A DNA stretch of 64,000 nt, from contig CAJXJK010000011.1 of the NCBI GenBank assembly GCA_913054135.1, positions 62,001 to 126,000 of the forward strand, read 5' to 3'. Numbering within the stretch: the first letter of the stretch is position 1; every line of letters starts with the position of its first letter. The position numbers were made by a program, and so were the translations under genes. Below, piece by piece: positions 45,101 through 52,504 of the stretch. The stretch is from an uncultured Flavobacteriales bacterium (GTDB taxonomy: Bacteria > Bacteroidota > Bacteroidia > Flavobacteriales_D > Crocinitomicaceae). The notes under the pieces were generated by a model. It made no database searches. It worked only from the letters and a program-made list of their open reading frames with translations, and had not been told where the DNA came from.

Positions 45101-45763
45101 CTATTTTCTGCCAAGGTAATACCTGTAGCCGAAGCCAATTGATAGAAATCTGGTAATTCCTTGATAGTCTTCTTCGAAGAGATTAGGGATTTTATCAATG
45201 CATAAATACTGTGGACCAAACTCTGAAAACACCATATTATAGCCCAAGACAAAACTAAATCCATCTCCTGAATTCTTATCCGTCAATAAAAGCAGTTCTA
45301 ATTGAGGCTCGACGAAAAAGCTTGATTCCTGATAAGGTTTACCCAACTCAGCTCTGCATGAGTCATTTGAAGAAATAATGTGAGTATATCCCATTCTGAC
45401 ACTAGTGGAAATCGAAAAACGATCAGTTATGAACTTTTCGAAACCAACTTTACCATAAGCTGAAGGCATATGTAATCCTCCACCCCAATTTGCATTGTTT
45501 AAGGCAAATGAATTTATAATCATAAATGAATACTTGGCTCCTACTCCTAGTGTTAGCCCCTTATATACATTGTATTGATAATTGAATCCTCCATTAAACA
45601 AACCATTCATGACTCTTTTAAAAGATTCATTTCTTCCTTGTCCGGGTATACCAATATCAACGCTAAAACTACCTTCAGGTTGAAACACCTTTACTTGAGC
45701 ATTACTATTCACACCCGAAATTAGGAGAATGATGAATAGTGTATTTCTTATAAGTTTGACCAC
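45101..45763 (-). CDS. Outer-membrane beta-barrel protein
   Basis: 220 residues: signal peptide (S-N-A-Q, about 23) and about eight to ten amphipathic strands (L-G-V-G-A-K-Y-S-F-M, F-V-L-G-Y-N-M-V-F), ending in F-G-Y-R-Y-Y-L-G-R-K. No specific family. The start is GTG; no ATG fits. Part of the leftward operon. Confidence 0.7.
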   Translation of the reverse strand: MVKLIRNTLFIILLISGVNSNAQVKVFQPEGSFSVDIGIPGQGRNESFKRVMNGLFNGGFNYQYNVYKGLTLGVGAKYSFMIINSFALNNANWGGGLHMPSAYGKVGFEKFITDRFSISTSVRMGYTHIISSNDSCRAELGKPYQESSFFVEPQLELLLLTDKNSGDGFSFVLGYNMVFSEFGPQYLCIDKIPNLFEEDYQGITRFLSIGFGYRYYLGRK

Positions 45764-45778
45764 TATGGCTTAACGGTT

Positions 45779-46171
45779 TTACGCTCTCAAAATTGTTATT
45801 CCTCTCAAAATTTTAGCGTTATCTGAAGTTAAATATAGGTAATATTTACCCGTTGGATATTCATTGGGGTCGAAATCAAATGGATACTCGAGATTTGAAA
45901 CTACAGTATCAACAAGGCATTCTACTAACTTCTCATTTTCATCTAGTAACTCAACCTTCACTCCTACTGGATCAGGAGATTCAATTAAGAACTTTGTCTT
46001 AGTTGAAAAGTTATTGTACTGAGATGTAATCAAAGAAACTGAATTCATTGCTTGCAACTTAGCCCTTTTGAATCTTTTCAAATAAAGCATATAAGCCGCA
46101 ATCGAAAGAAAGATTGCTGCTGACAGATATAAAATCCCTAAAATGATGTCAAATGACGATAACTTTCCCAT
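45779..46171 (-). CDS. Small membrane-anchored protein with C-terminal beta domain
   Basis: 130 residues. One membrane helix (about 9-30), then R-F-K-R and a domain of about 90 residues, beta-predicted, with Y-P-T-G-K-Y-Y-L-Y-L similar to FlgD/T9SS-type Ig strands. No function known. Its ATG overlaps the DUF493 stop by one base. Confidence 0.62.
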   Translation of the reverse strand: MGKLSSFDIILGILYLSAAIFLSIAAYMLYLKRFKRAKLQAMNSVSLITSQYNNFSTKTKFLIESPDPVGVKVELLDENEKLVECLVDTVVSNLEYPFDFDPNEYPTGKYYLYLTSDNAKILRGITILRA

Positions 46172-46434
46172 TACAATGATATTACTCCTTCAATCCCTTC
46201 CATCTGCTCATACTTGGCAATAATCTCTTCACTACTCAGCATCATTTGCTTAATTGTAATGGAAGAATAATTTCCTTTTTTCGATTTCCTCAACTGGTAT
46301 TCAGCCGTCTCATCAAAAATCCGTTTTATTTGAACTAACTTTTCAGGATCTTCTTTAATGATAAATTTAAAAGGATACTGTAACGGAAACTTCTGTTCTG
46401 CTAATAGTTCTTTCAATTTATCGTACTTGCTCAT
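46171..46434 (-). CDS. DUF493 (YbeD-like) protein
   Basis: 87 residues, starting M-S-K-Y-D-K-L-K-E-L. The pattern F-P-L-Q-Y-P-F-K-F-I-I-K and S-K-K-G-N-Y-S-S-I-T-I-K fits the DUF493/YbeD family of small ACT-like alpha/beta proteins. Function is not established. It overlaps the upstream gene by 17 bases and the downstream one by one base. Confidence 0.8.
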   Translation of the reverse strand: MSKYDKLKELLAEQKFPLQYPFKFIIKEDPEKLVQIKRIFDETAEYQLRKSKKGNYSSITIKQMMLSSEEIIAKYEQMEGIEGVISL

Positions 46435-46948
46435 AATCAATTATTTTCTTAGCTCTGACAACTGCCTCAGTCAATATAGAAAGGGGCTCAGAATCTAGCT
46501 TTTCAAAAGCAACACAAAGATAATCGTTTATTTCTGATTCAGAGATATCAGAAGACTTCAAGTATTTCAGAATTTTGTAGGGATCTAAAGGTTCAGACAT
46601 TTTTACAGCATCAAATTTTTCATGTTTGATGCCAATATCATAATCTGCAATTCTCTTAATGAGTTTTGTTTGAACTTTCCACAACTCTAATAGGGATTGA
46701 CTCAGCTCTCTCGCATCTGGTGAATTTGATACTTTGAGCTTGACAGACATTAGTTCTGATATAGTCGCTTCAAGGAATTCTTCTAGCTTATCATCTAATG
46801 CCTCTGTCTGAGTTTCGAACACTAAATCAAACTTAATTGATGACGCCAGTCGTTCGGCATTTTTTCTAATAATAGTTGGATGGGGAATTTCGCGTAAAAA
46901 CTTTTGTTTTACGTCAAATAAAAGTTGTTCGTCTTTGTTTGAATTCAA
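46418..46948 (-). CDS. Small all-helical protein of unknown function
   Basis: 176 residues, no signal or membrane segment, rich in Glu, Lys, Leu and predicted helical throughout. No motif I recognise. The start is TTG, one base after the STAS-like gene's stop; an intact overlap with the downstream DUF493 gene supports it as real and co-translated. Confidence 0.62.
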   Translation of the reverse strand: MNSNKDEQLLFDVKQKFLREIPHPTIIRKNAERLASSIKFDLVFETQTEALDDKLEEFLEATISELMSVKLKVSNSPDARELSQSLLELWKVQTKLIKRIADYDIGIKHEKFDAVKMSEPLDPYKILKYLKSSDISESEINDYLCVAFEKLDSEPLSILTEAVVRAKKIIDYEQVR

Positions 46949-46949
46949 T

Positions 46950-47324
46950 TTATTGAATTTGGTTGAGCCACTCTATCGCCTCTTCTTCTTTTTCAAAAAG
47001 TTTTGCTTCGTAAGAATGAGGAATGACTTGTACTCCAATTTTAAAAAACATTCTTGAGGCCGGGTTCAAAACTACGAAAGCTTCTGCTTTTTTAAAGTCT
47101 GTTCGATAATCTTTTTTGAAAAATCTTAGATACTTGTTCTCCATCTTAAACCCTTCTTGAACAATAACCAAAAACTTCATCTCATCATCTTTACCCAAAA
47201 GCTGCTTATAATGATCATATAGGCTTTTATACTCAACAGTAGTCAAGAAGGCGTTGGGTTTGAACACAATTTTTACTGTATCCTTATCCAACTTAGAAAG
47301 ATATGCAGACGTAGTCTCAATCAT
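46950..47324 (-). CDS. STAS-like small protein (paralogue of 24624-25022)
   Basis: 124 residues with the same strand/helix order as the protein at 24624 and the shared pieces K-A-E-A-F-V-V-L-N and E-A-I-E-W-L-N-Q-I. First gene of the eight-gene leftward operon that ends with the GH25 lysozyme. Probably a binding or switch protein, but there is no direct evidence. Divergent from the Nudix gene 37 bases away. Confidence 0.65.
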   Translation of the reverse strand: MIETTSAYLSKLDKDTVKIVFKPNAFLTTVEYKSLYDHYKQLLGKDDEMKFLVIVQEGFKMENKYLRFFKKDYRTDFKKAEAFVVLNPASRMFFKIGVQVIPHSYEAKLFEKEEEAIEWLNQIQ

Positions 47325-47329
47325 TTTCC

Positions 47330-47337
47330 TAAATTTG
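47330..47337 (+). promoter_or_regulatory. -7 box TAAATTTG of Nudix gene
   Basis: Exact TAnnTTTG in the 37-base divergent gap, 24 bases before ATG 47362. Confidence 0.5.
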
Positions 47338-47361
47338 ATAACCGCCTATTTAGAGTTTTTC

Positions 47362-47988
47362 ATGCAGCAGTTCCCTTCAATTTACAAAAAAATTCAATAC
47401 GCCTTAAACGATTTACCTGCGGATTTGGCGCATAAGGAGATGTATCCATCAAGAAAGACAATTCAAGAGGTCGATTTAACCAAGGTCTCTTATAAAACTT
47501 CTTCGGTTCTCGTCCTCTTCTTTGAGGTGGCTGGTCAGTTGCAGCTAATCTTAACGCAACGCAATGAATATAAAGGAAAGCACAGTGGTCAAATAAGCTT
47601 CCCTGGAGGTAAAAAAGAAGACACTGATAAATCGATTGAGTTCACGGCTTTGAGAGAAACTGAAGAGGAGATTGGCTTGAGCACAAAAAATATTGACATT
47701 ATTGGAAAGCTGTCTGACGTATACATTCCTGTAAGCAACTTTTTAGTACATCCGTTCATAGCATTTCATCAAGGACAGCCTGACTTTAAGGCCAATTATG
47801 AGGTGAAAGAAGTTATCACTTTTAATATCGAACTGCTATTAAAAACCGAAACCTTAAGCTCAAGAGATATTAAGGTTGCCGAAGGGCATACTTTAAAAAA
47901 CATTCCATGCTTTGTTATTGAAGGCAAAATTGTTTGGGGTGCTACAGCAATTATTTTGAATGAAGTGAGACACATCCTCATGAAATAA
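47362..47988 (+). CDS. CoA pyrophosphatase, Nudix family (NudL-like)
   Basis: 208 residues. The Nudix box reads F-P-G-G-K-K-E-D then R-E-T-E-E-E-I-G-L, preceded by the UPF0035 signature L-T-Q-R-N-E-Y-K-G-K-H-S-G-Q-I-S, diagnostic of the CoA/NADH-hydrolysing branch. It splits CoA into 3',5'-ADP and phosphopantetheine. I start at ATG 47362; upstream frame crosses the promoter. Confidence 0.9.
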   Translation: MQQFPSIYKKIQYALNDLPADLAHKEMYPSRKTIQEVDLTKVSYKTSSVLVLFFEVAGQLQLILTQRNEYKGKHSGQISFPGGKKEDTDKSIEFTALRETEEEIGLSTKNIDIIGKLSDVYIPVSNFLVHPFIAFHQGQPDFKANYEVKEVITFNIELLLKTETLSSRDIKVAEGHTLKNIPCFVIEGKIVWGATAIILNEVRHILMK

Positions 47989-48020
47989 AAACGCCCTCTT
48001 TCATCAGAAAGAAGGCGTTC
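47985..48020 (-). terminator. Terminator between convergent Nudix and DUF5723 genes
   Basis: Stem AACGCC-CTCTTTC / GAAAGAAGGCGTT. The minus strand has the T run (GCGTTTTTTA), so it mainly ends the DUF5723 transcript; the + strand tail is weaker. Confidence 0.75.
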
Positions 48021-48040
48021 AATGTTTTATATGATCGACT

Positions 48041-49531
48041 CTAGAATCTTACTCTAGCAAATCCAAATGCTGCCGAAATAGTAGGTGAATTCTGAGAAAA
48101 GAATGTTACCGCATCTCTAGATGCAATTCCTACCTCATAAGCTCCACCACCTAACACAAAGTTAACTCCTAGTGGAACTTGAACGTCATAACCTCCACCT
48201 CCTGTTACACCAAGCATAATGAATATTTGACTATTTCCTGCTGGAATCACAATGTCTCCACCTGCTCCCCAAGCAAAACCATTAATTGAGCCTGGTAACG
48301 TTCTATCAAAGGGCGAAACCAAATCGATTCCGAAATGAGCAATTTTCCCTAACTCTAATGAAGCTCCGAATCTAATTGTACCTGGAAGTTTAATTTTAGT
48401 TTCTTCTAAGCCTCTCAGCTTGAACAAACCTGATTCTTCTAACAATTCAGGAACTGAATTGGCGATATTCATATCTTCTAATCCTTCATTGGTGTAGCTT
48501 ACAACCAAAGTATCAACACCTTCATACACATTACCTGTGTAGGTCATTGAGCCAATATTAGTTACCGAAGCCGCTAAATGAAGACTGTTAAACAAAGTAG
48601 CGTGAACTCCAAAATCTAAACCGAAACCTTGTCCGACAGAAGATCTCCAAAAATTCTGAGCTTGTCCAGCAATAGCAGATGGATTTCCTGAAGCCACGGC
48701 TCCATAATCTAAATCAAATCCTGGAGAGAGTGCTGAAATCATTGTATATGTCGATCCATCACTAGTCATGTCCATCATTGCGATTCCCTGAATGTATTTA
48801 GCACCAACACCAGCATATAATGAGAAAGTACTGTCTGCTCCAAACAATTTTCGACCGTAACCGATATGATACTCTCTGTTTAAGCTGAATCTCATATAAC
48901 TATCACCTACAATTTGAGAAATAGGGTTCGGAAATGAAGCCGTTCCACCAATTACATTTGCAGCAGAATCAGGACGCATATTTTGATAATTCTCAATGTT
49001 TGAAGTATCAATTCCTGTATCATACTGAAGGGTATCAAAGTATTCAGAGAACTTACCTTGAAACAACATTTCTGTAAATGATTCGTCAAAATTCGAATTC
49101 CATGAAGCTCTAGATCTCAATGAAAATGCTATGCCTCCGAATTTCTCATTTTGATAAGAAATACCAAACATATTATAATCCCAATTGAAAGCGAAATCTG
49201 ATGCGAACCCTTGTGCAGCTGCAATCTTATCTTCATAAGAAAGGGTATCTAAATTTCCACTTTTTAGTACACCCCAAATATTATCTCTCAAATCTTGCTT
49301 GGCCAAAGACTCAGAATAAATAGACATCCCGAATTCAGAGGTTCCCATAGTCACACTCTTTTCTTCATAGGCCTTGATACCCAAATTGGCAGGATTGATT
49401 CCCAAACAATGGTAATCAGTTACGAATGTTGAAGAAACTCCTTTTCCTGTTGCAGGATAGGCTATAAATTCATTTTGTGCCTGTGAAACAAAAGCCATTC
49501 CCAGTGCAATTAGAGTAAATATTTTTTTCAT
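48041..49531 (-). CDS. DUF5723 outer-membrane protein
   Basis: 496 residues: signal peptide (V-S-Q-A-Q, about 19), then a long beta-barrel of the DUF5723 group, a Bacteroidota FadL/PorV-like outer-membrane family. Early Y-H-C-L-G-I-N-P-A-N-L-G is typical. Many short amphipathic strands ending in F-G-F-A-R-V-R-F. The cargo is unknown. Monocistronic. Confidence 0.8.
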   Translation of the reverse strand: MKKIFTLIALGMAFVSQAQNEFIAYPATGKGVSSTFVTDYHCLGINPANLGIKAYEEKSVTMGTSEFGMSIYSESLAKQDLRDNIWGVLKSGNLDTLSYEDKIAAAQGFASDFAFNWDYNMFGISYQNEKFGGIAFSLRSRASWNSNFDESFTEMLFQGKFSEYFDTLQYDTGIDTSNIENYQNMRPDSAANVIGGTASFPNPISQIVGDSYMRFSLNREYHIGYGRKLFGADSTFSLYAGVGAKYIQGIAMMDMTSDGSTYTMISALSPGFDLDYGAVASGNPSAIAGQAQNFWRSSVGQGFGLDFGVHATLFNSLHLAASVTNIGSMTYTGNVYEGVDTLVVSYTNEGLEDMNIANSVPELLEESGLFKLRGLEETKIKLPGTIRFGASLELGKIAHFGIDLVSPFDRTLPGSINGFAWGAGGDIVIPAGNSQIFIMLGVTGGGGYDVQVPLGVNFVLGGGAYEVGIASRDAVTFFSQNSPTISAAFGFARVRF

Positions 49532-49545
49532 AATTTGTTTTTGGT

Positions 49546-49584
49546 AATAAAAAACCCTGATTTGGATTGACCAAGTCAGGGTTT
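49546..49584 (-). terminator. Terminator of fabI
   Basis: Minus strand: stem AAACCCTGACTTGG / CCAAATCAGGGTTT (two mismatched or wobble pairs) followed by TTTATTACC, just past the fabI stop. Confidence 0.85.
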
Positions 49585-49603
49585 CAATTTAGATATTATT
49601 CAA

Positions 49604-50416
49604 CTAATCGGCAAATTTTTCTATTACTTCCTGAGTTACCCCAGTGTTAGAAAAGCCTCCGTCATGAAATAAATTTTGCATAGTCACATATCTCGTCAAA
49701 TCAGAGAATAGAGACACACAGTAATTTGCACAGTCATCAGCTGTAGCGTTTCCAAGAGGTGACATCTTTTCAGAGTAGCTAATGAATTCGTTAAAACCTT
49801 TGACTCCACTTCCTGCAGTTGTCATAGTAGGAGATTGAGAAATTGTGTTCACACGTACTTTAGATTTAACTCCGTAGTGATATCCAAAACTCCTTGCAAT
49901 TGATTCAAGGTAAGATTTGTTATCAGCCATGTCATTATAATCCGGAAAAACTCTCTGAGCAGCAATGTAAGACAATGCTAAAACAGATCCCCAATCGTTT
50001 ATTGCTTCTTTTTTATAAGCTGTTTGTAAAACTTTATGAAACGATAATGCCGAAACATCTAATCCTTTCATAGTCCAATCATATTTCTCATCTGTGTAAT
50101 GTCTTCCTTTTCTGACATTTACTGACATCCCGATTGAATGTAAGATAAAATCAATTTTACCCCCAAGAATCTTCATTGATTGATCAATTAAGTTCTCTAT
50201 ATCTTCAACAGATGTTGCGTCAGCTGGAATTACAGTTGAACCAGTTTTTTCAGCAAGATTATTAATCTCACCCATTCTCATTGCGATTGGTGCATTTGTT
50301 AAAACAAATTCAGCACCTTCTTCATGAGCTTTCTCAGCTACTTTCCAAGCAATAGATTGATCATTTAATGCTCCGAAAATAATTCCTTTTTTTCCTTTTA
50401 ATAGTCCTGTAGACAT
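49604..50416 (-). CDS. fabI: Enoyl-[acyl-carrier-protein] reductase (NADH)
   Basis: 270 residues. Start G-K-K-G-I-I-F-G-A-L-N-D-Q-S-I-A-W (NAD site), H-S-I-G-M, then Tyr in L-S-Y-I-A-A-Q-R and Y-N-D-M-A-D-N-K (catalytic Tyr x6 Lys). It is the last step of each elongation cycle and the triclosan target. The A-D-N-K-S-Y-L-E-S stretch is characteristic of flavobacterial FabI. Own promoter TAAATTTG (50442-50449). Confidence 0.96.
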   Translation of the reverse strand: MSTGLLKGKKGIIFGALNDQSIAWKVAEKAHEEGAEFVLTNAPIAMRMGEINNLAEKTGSTVIPADATSVEDIENLIDQSMKILGGKIDFILHSIGMSVNVRKGRHYTDEKYDWTMKGLDVSALSFHKVLQTAYKKEAINDWGSVLALSYIAAQRVFPDYNDMADNKSYLESIARSFGYHYGVKSKVRVNTISQSPTMTTAGSGVKGFNEFISYSEKMSPLGNATADDCANYCVSLFSDLTRYVTMQNLFHDGGFSNTGVTQEVIEKFAD

Positions 50417-50435
50417 AATTGTTTGTTTGGTTTGA

Positions 50436-50449
50436 TGCGCGCAAATTTA
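50436..50449 (-). promoter_or_regulatory. fabI -7 box TAAATTTG with GCGCGC start region
   Basis: Minus strand TAAATTTGCGCGCA. The same 14 bases occur before gcvT (54352-54365). Confidence 0.5.
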
Positions 50450-50462
50450 TGAATTTCTTTGA

Positions 50463-51287
50463 CTAAAATACGCTCATCATTTTTAATAATCCAACAACTG
50501 CCAAAGCACCACCAAGACCAAAGCAAACAAAGGCTCCAATTTTGTATCCTTTAATTGCAGACCCAAGTCCAGCTTGTAACTCATCTTCAGATTTTGTTGA
50601 AACGATAAAAGGATATTTTTTGTCTGTTGGTTTAGACATGATAAGAGAACCGTCTCTATCGTTCGCATCACCAAGAACATATAAATTTTGACCTAGCTTA
50701 ATCCCAATTTCTTTATACTCATAACCAATTGTTCTGTGGTTTGAGTTTCCTCCTCCACCTAATCCTATTGATACTCCACCTAATTTGATATTCAAACCTG
50801 ATTGATTAGGCTCTCCTTTTTCAAATTTAGAGTGTAACTGCATAGTATCAAGTTTAGATTTCTTAGGATTGATCGCAATAAATCCTGTTGCATCCTTAAC
50901 TCCAAATCCATCAGCCCATACTTCGTTTTCAGAAACGGTATCAGTTTTCTTCACCCATTTCTTTTGCATGTTTCCTTGAGAATCTTTCTTGTTCTCTAAA
51001 CGCTCATACTTATGAATAACTTCGGACTTATAATAAACCACAGATTCATTTGATTGCTCTGCCGTTAGAGGTTGATCAGAATGTGCCTGACCTTTTAATT
51101 CACAAAAGTGAGTAAAGTTACCAGACCCCATAGATCCGCTAATGCTGTCATAGTTTTCTTTTACTTCAGAAACTGTTGAAGTGTCAGTAAGATCAAGATG
51201 TGCAGATTGTCCCGCTTTCTTTCCCATTACCATCCATAAAATTACGCCGACTATGGCTACCACGGCTCCTCCGATTAAAAATCCCAT
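50463..51287 (-). CDS. GIDE/BAM-domain membrane protein
   Basis: 274 residues. One N-terminal helix (about 3-20), a middle domain of about 220 residues in the periplasm or cytoplasm, and a C-terminal helix (about 250-270). The middle matches the GIDE/BAM domain of the MUL1/Mulan family: F-C-E-L-K-G-Q-A, S-V-V-Y-Y-K-S-E-V, D-A-T-G-F-I-A-I, G-Y-E-Y-K-E-I-G-I-K-L-G-Q-N-L-Y-V-L-G. No RING domain follows, so it is not a ubiquitin ligase. Bacterial relatives have no known role. Lone gene with no operon partner. Confidence 0.75.
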   Translation of the reverse strand: MGFLIGGAVVAIVGVILWMVMGKKAGQSAHLDLTDTSTVSEVKENYDSISGSMGSGNFTHFCELKGQAHSDQPLTAEQSNESVVYYKSEVIHKYERLENKKDSQGNMQKKWVKKTDTVSENEVWADGFGVKDATGFIAINPKKSKLDTMQLHSKFEKGEPNQSGLNIKLGGVSIGLGGGGNSNHRTIGYEYKEIGIKLGQNLYVLGDANDRDGSLIMSKPTDKKYPFIVSTKSEDELQAGLGSAIKGYKIGAFVCFGLGGALAVVGLLKMMSVF

Positions 51288-51415
51288 ATTAGTTTTTGAT
51301 TTAAATTTTTATGAATATATAAATTATTTTGATTCATATTTAATACGGTAAGCCATCAAATTAACAACTGACTATAATCATTCAATAAGTGAACTTTTGA
51401 TTACTCACTTTGTTC

Positions 51416-51423
51416 TATATTTG
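51416..51423 (+). promoter_or_regulatory. -7 box TATATTTG at the DUF2452 start
   Basis: Exact TAnnTTTG ending one base before ATG 51425, so close that transcription would start inside the annotated coding region; GTG 51431 could be the real start. Confidence 0.45.
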
Positions 51424-51424
51424 T

Positions 51425-51919
51425 ATGCAAGTGAGAGAAGAAGAGAAAAAAAAATCAAAATTTATAAATCCTATCGACCCTGATAAGATTACTGAAAACC
51501 CACATTCTCTTGAATATGGCCATCATGTAGGTTCAGCTGTTATTAAAGCGGAAGATATTGGCAAGCAGAAAGGACGCGCTCTTTCTGCTATGGAGCATCA
51601 AACGGATCAACAATTAGGTCAAATTTATGAGCAAATGAAATTGCTTGCTGAACAAGCAAAAAAAATCAACAAGCGTAAAGAAATCTCTGAGAGTATTTAT
51701 CAAGCGAATTTCAGATTCGAGCCTATCATCAATCATACCTACCACTTGTATGAGGATGAGAATACAGAGAATGTGCTCTCTATCATTGCCCCAAACCAAT
51801 GGGGTCGATCTAGAAAAAACAAATACCTTTGGGTAGCGACAATTAAATTGCTTGCCGACCATACTTGGGAAATTTTAGAAACAGCTGACGAAGAAGACGA
51901 TTCTATTACAGAAGATTAG
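51425..51919 (+). CDS. DUF2452 family protein
   Basis: 164 residues. Known family members share the N-terminal F-I-N-P-I-D-P-D-K-I-T-E-N-P-H-S-L-E-Y-G-H-H-V-G-S-A and a C-terminal W-V-A-T-I-K-L-L-A-D-H-T-W-E. Soluble, no signal. Function not known. The -7 box touches the ATG; GTG 51431 is an alternative start. Confidence 0.8.
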   Translation: MQVREEEKKKSKFINPIDPDKITENPHSLEYGHHVGSAVIKAEDIGKQKGRALSAMEHQTDQQLGQIYEQMKLLAEQAKKINKRKEISESIYQANFRFEPIINHTYHLYEDENTENVLSIIAPNQWGRSRKNKYLWVATIKLLADHTWEILETADEEDDSITED

Positions 51920-51970
51920 AATCTTTGGATTTAAGCGTCTAATTCCTATCTTTAAAAAAACAACTTGCAC

Positions 51971-52426
51971 ATGAGAATTGAAGCTGAAAATCTAGACGAT
52001 TATATCACAAAATGCCCTGAAGAGAGGCAAGAACCTATGAAGAAATTGGCTGTAGCCATTCGGTCAAACATAGATCCAAATTTTTCAGAAGGGATGAGTT
52101 ATGGAATGCCGGGCTGGGTAGTAAGCCATGACTTGTATCCAGATGGATATCACTGTAAACCATCAGAGCCACTGCCGTTTATTAGTGTGGCTTCTCAGAA
52201 AAACTTTATAGCAGTTTATCATATGGGAGTTTATGCCAACGAAGAGCTCATGAAATGGTTTTTAGAGGAGTACCCAAAGCACTCTTCAAAAAAATTAGAC
52301 ATGGGAAAAAGTTGCATTCGTTTCAAAAAAATGGACGACATTCCATATGACTTATTAGGACAATTGGCAGGCAAAATGAAAGCAGCACAATGGATTGACC
52401 TTTACGAAGCAAATATCAAAAAATAA
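51971..52426 (+). CDS. DUF1801 family protein
   Basis: 151 residues. Recognised by Y-G-M-P-G-W, S-V-A-S-Q-K-N-F-I-A-V-Y-H-M-G-V-Y and D-M-G-K-S-C-I-R-F-K-K-M-D-D-I-P. Small alpha/beta protein of the DUF1801/YdhG class; function unproven. Starts at ATG 51971. Confidence 0.83.
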   Translation: MRIEAENLDDYITKCPEERQEPMKKLAVAIRSNIDPNFSEGMSYGMPGWVVSHDLYPDGYHCKPSEPLPFISVASQKNFIAVYHMGVYANEELMKWFLEEYPKHSSKKLDMGKSCIRFKKMDDIPYDLLGQLAGKMKAAQWIDLYEANIKK

Positions 52427-52504
52427 AAAAGCCGTTTTTTAAATGCTAGATCAATGTTTCGCTTTTGTAAGCTCAATGAAACCCCAGCTAACTAAGAAAA
52501 AGAA

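Noticed and set aside
50463-51287. Ubiquitin ligase function
   Set aside because: The GIDE-like domain is present but the RING domain is not, and bacteria lack the ubiquitin system.
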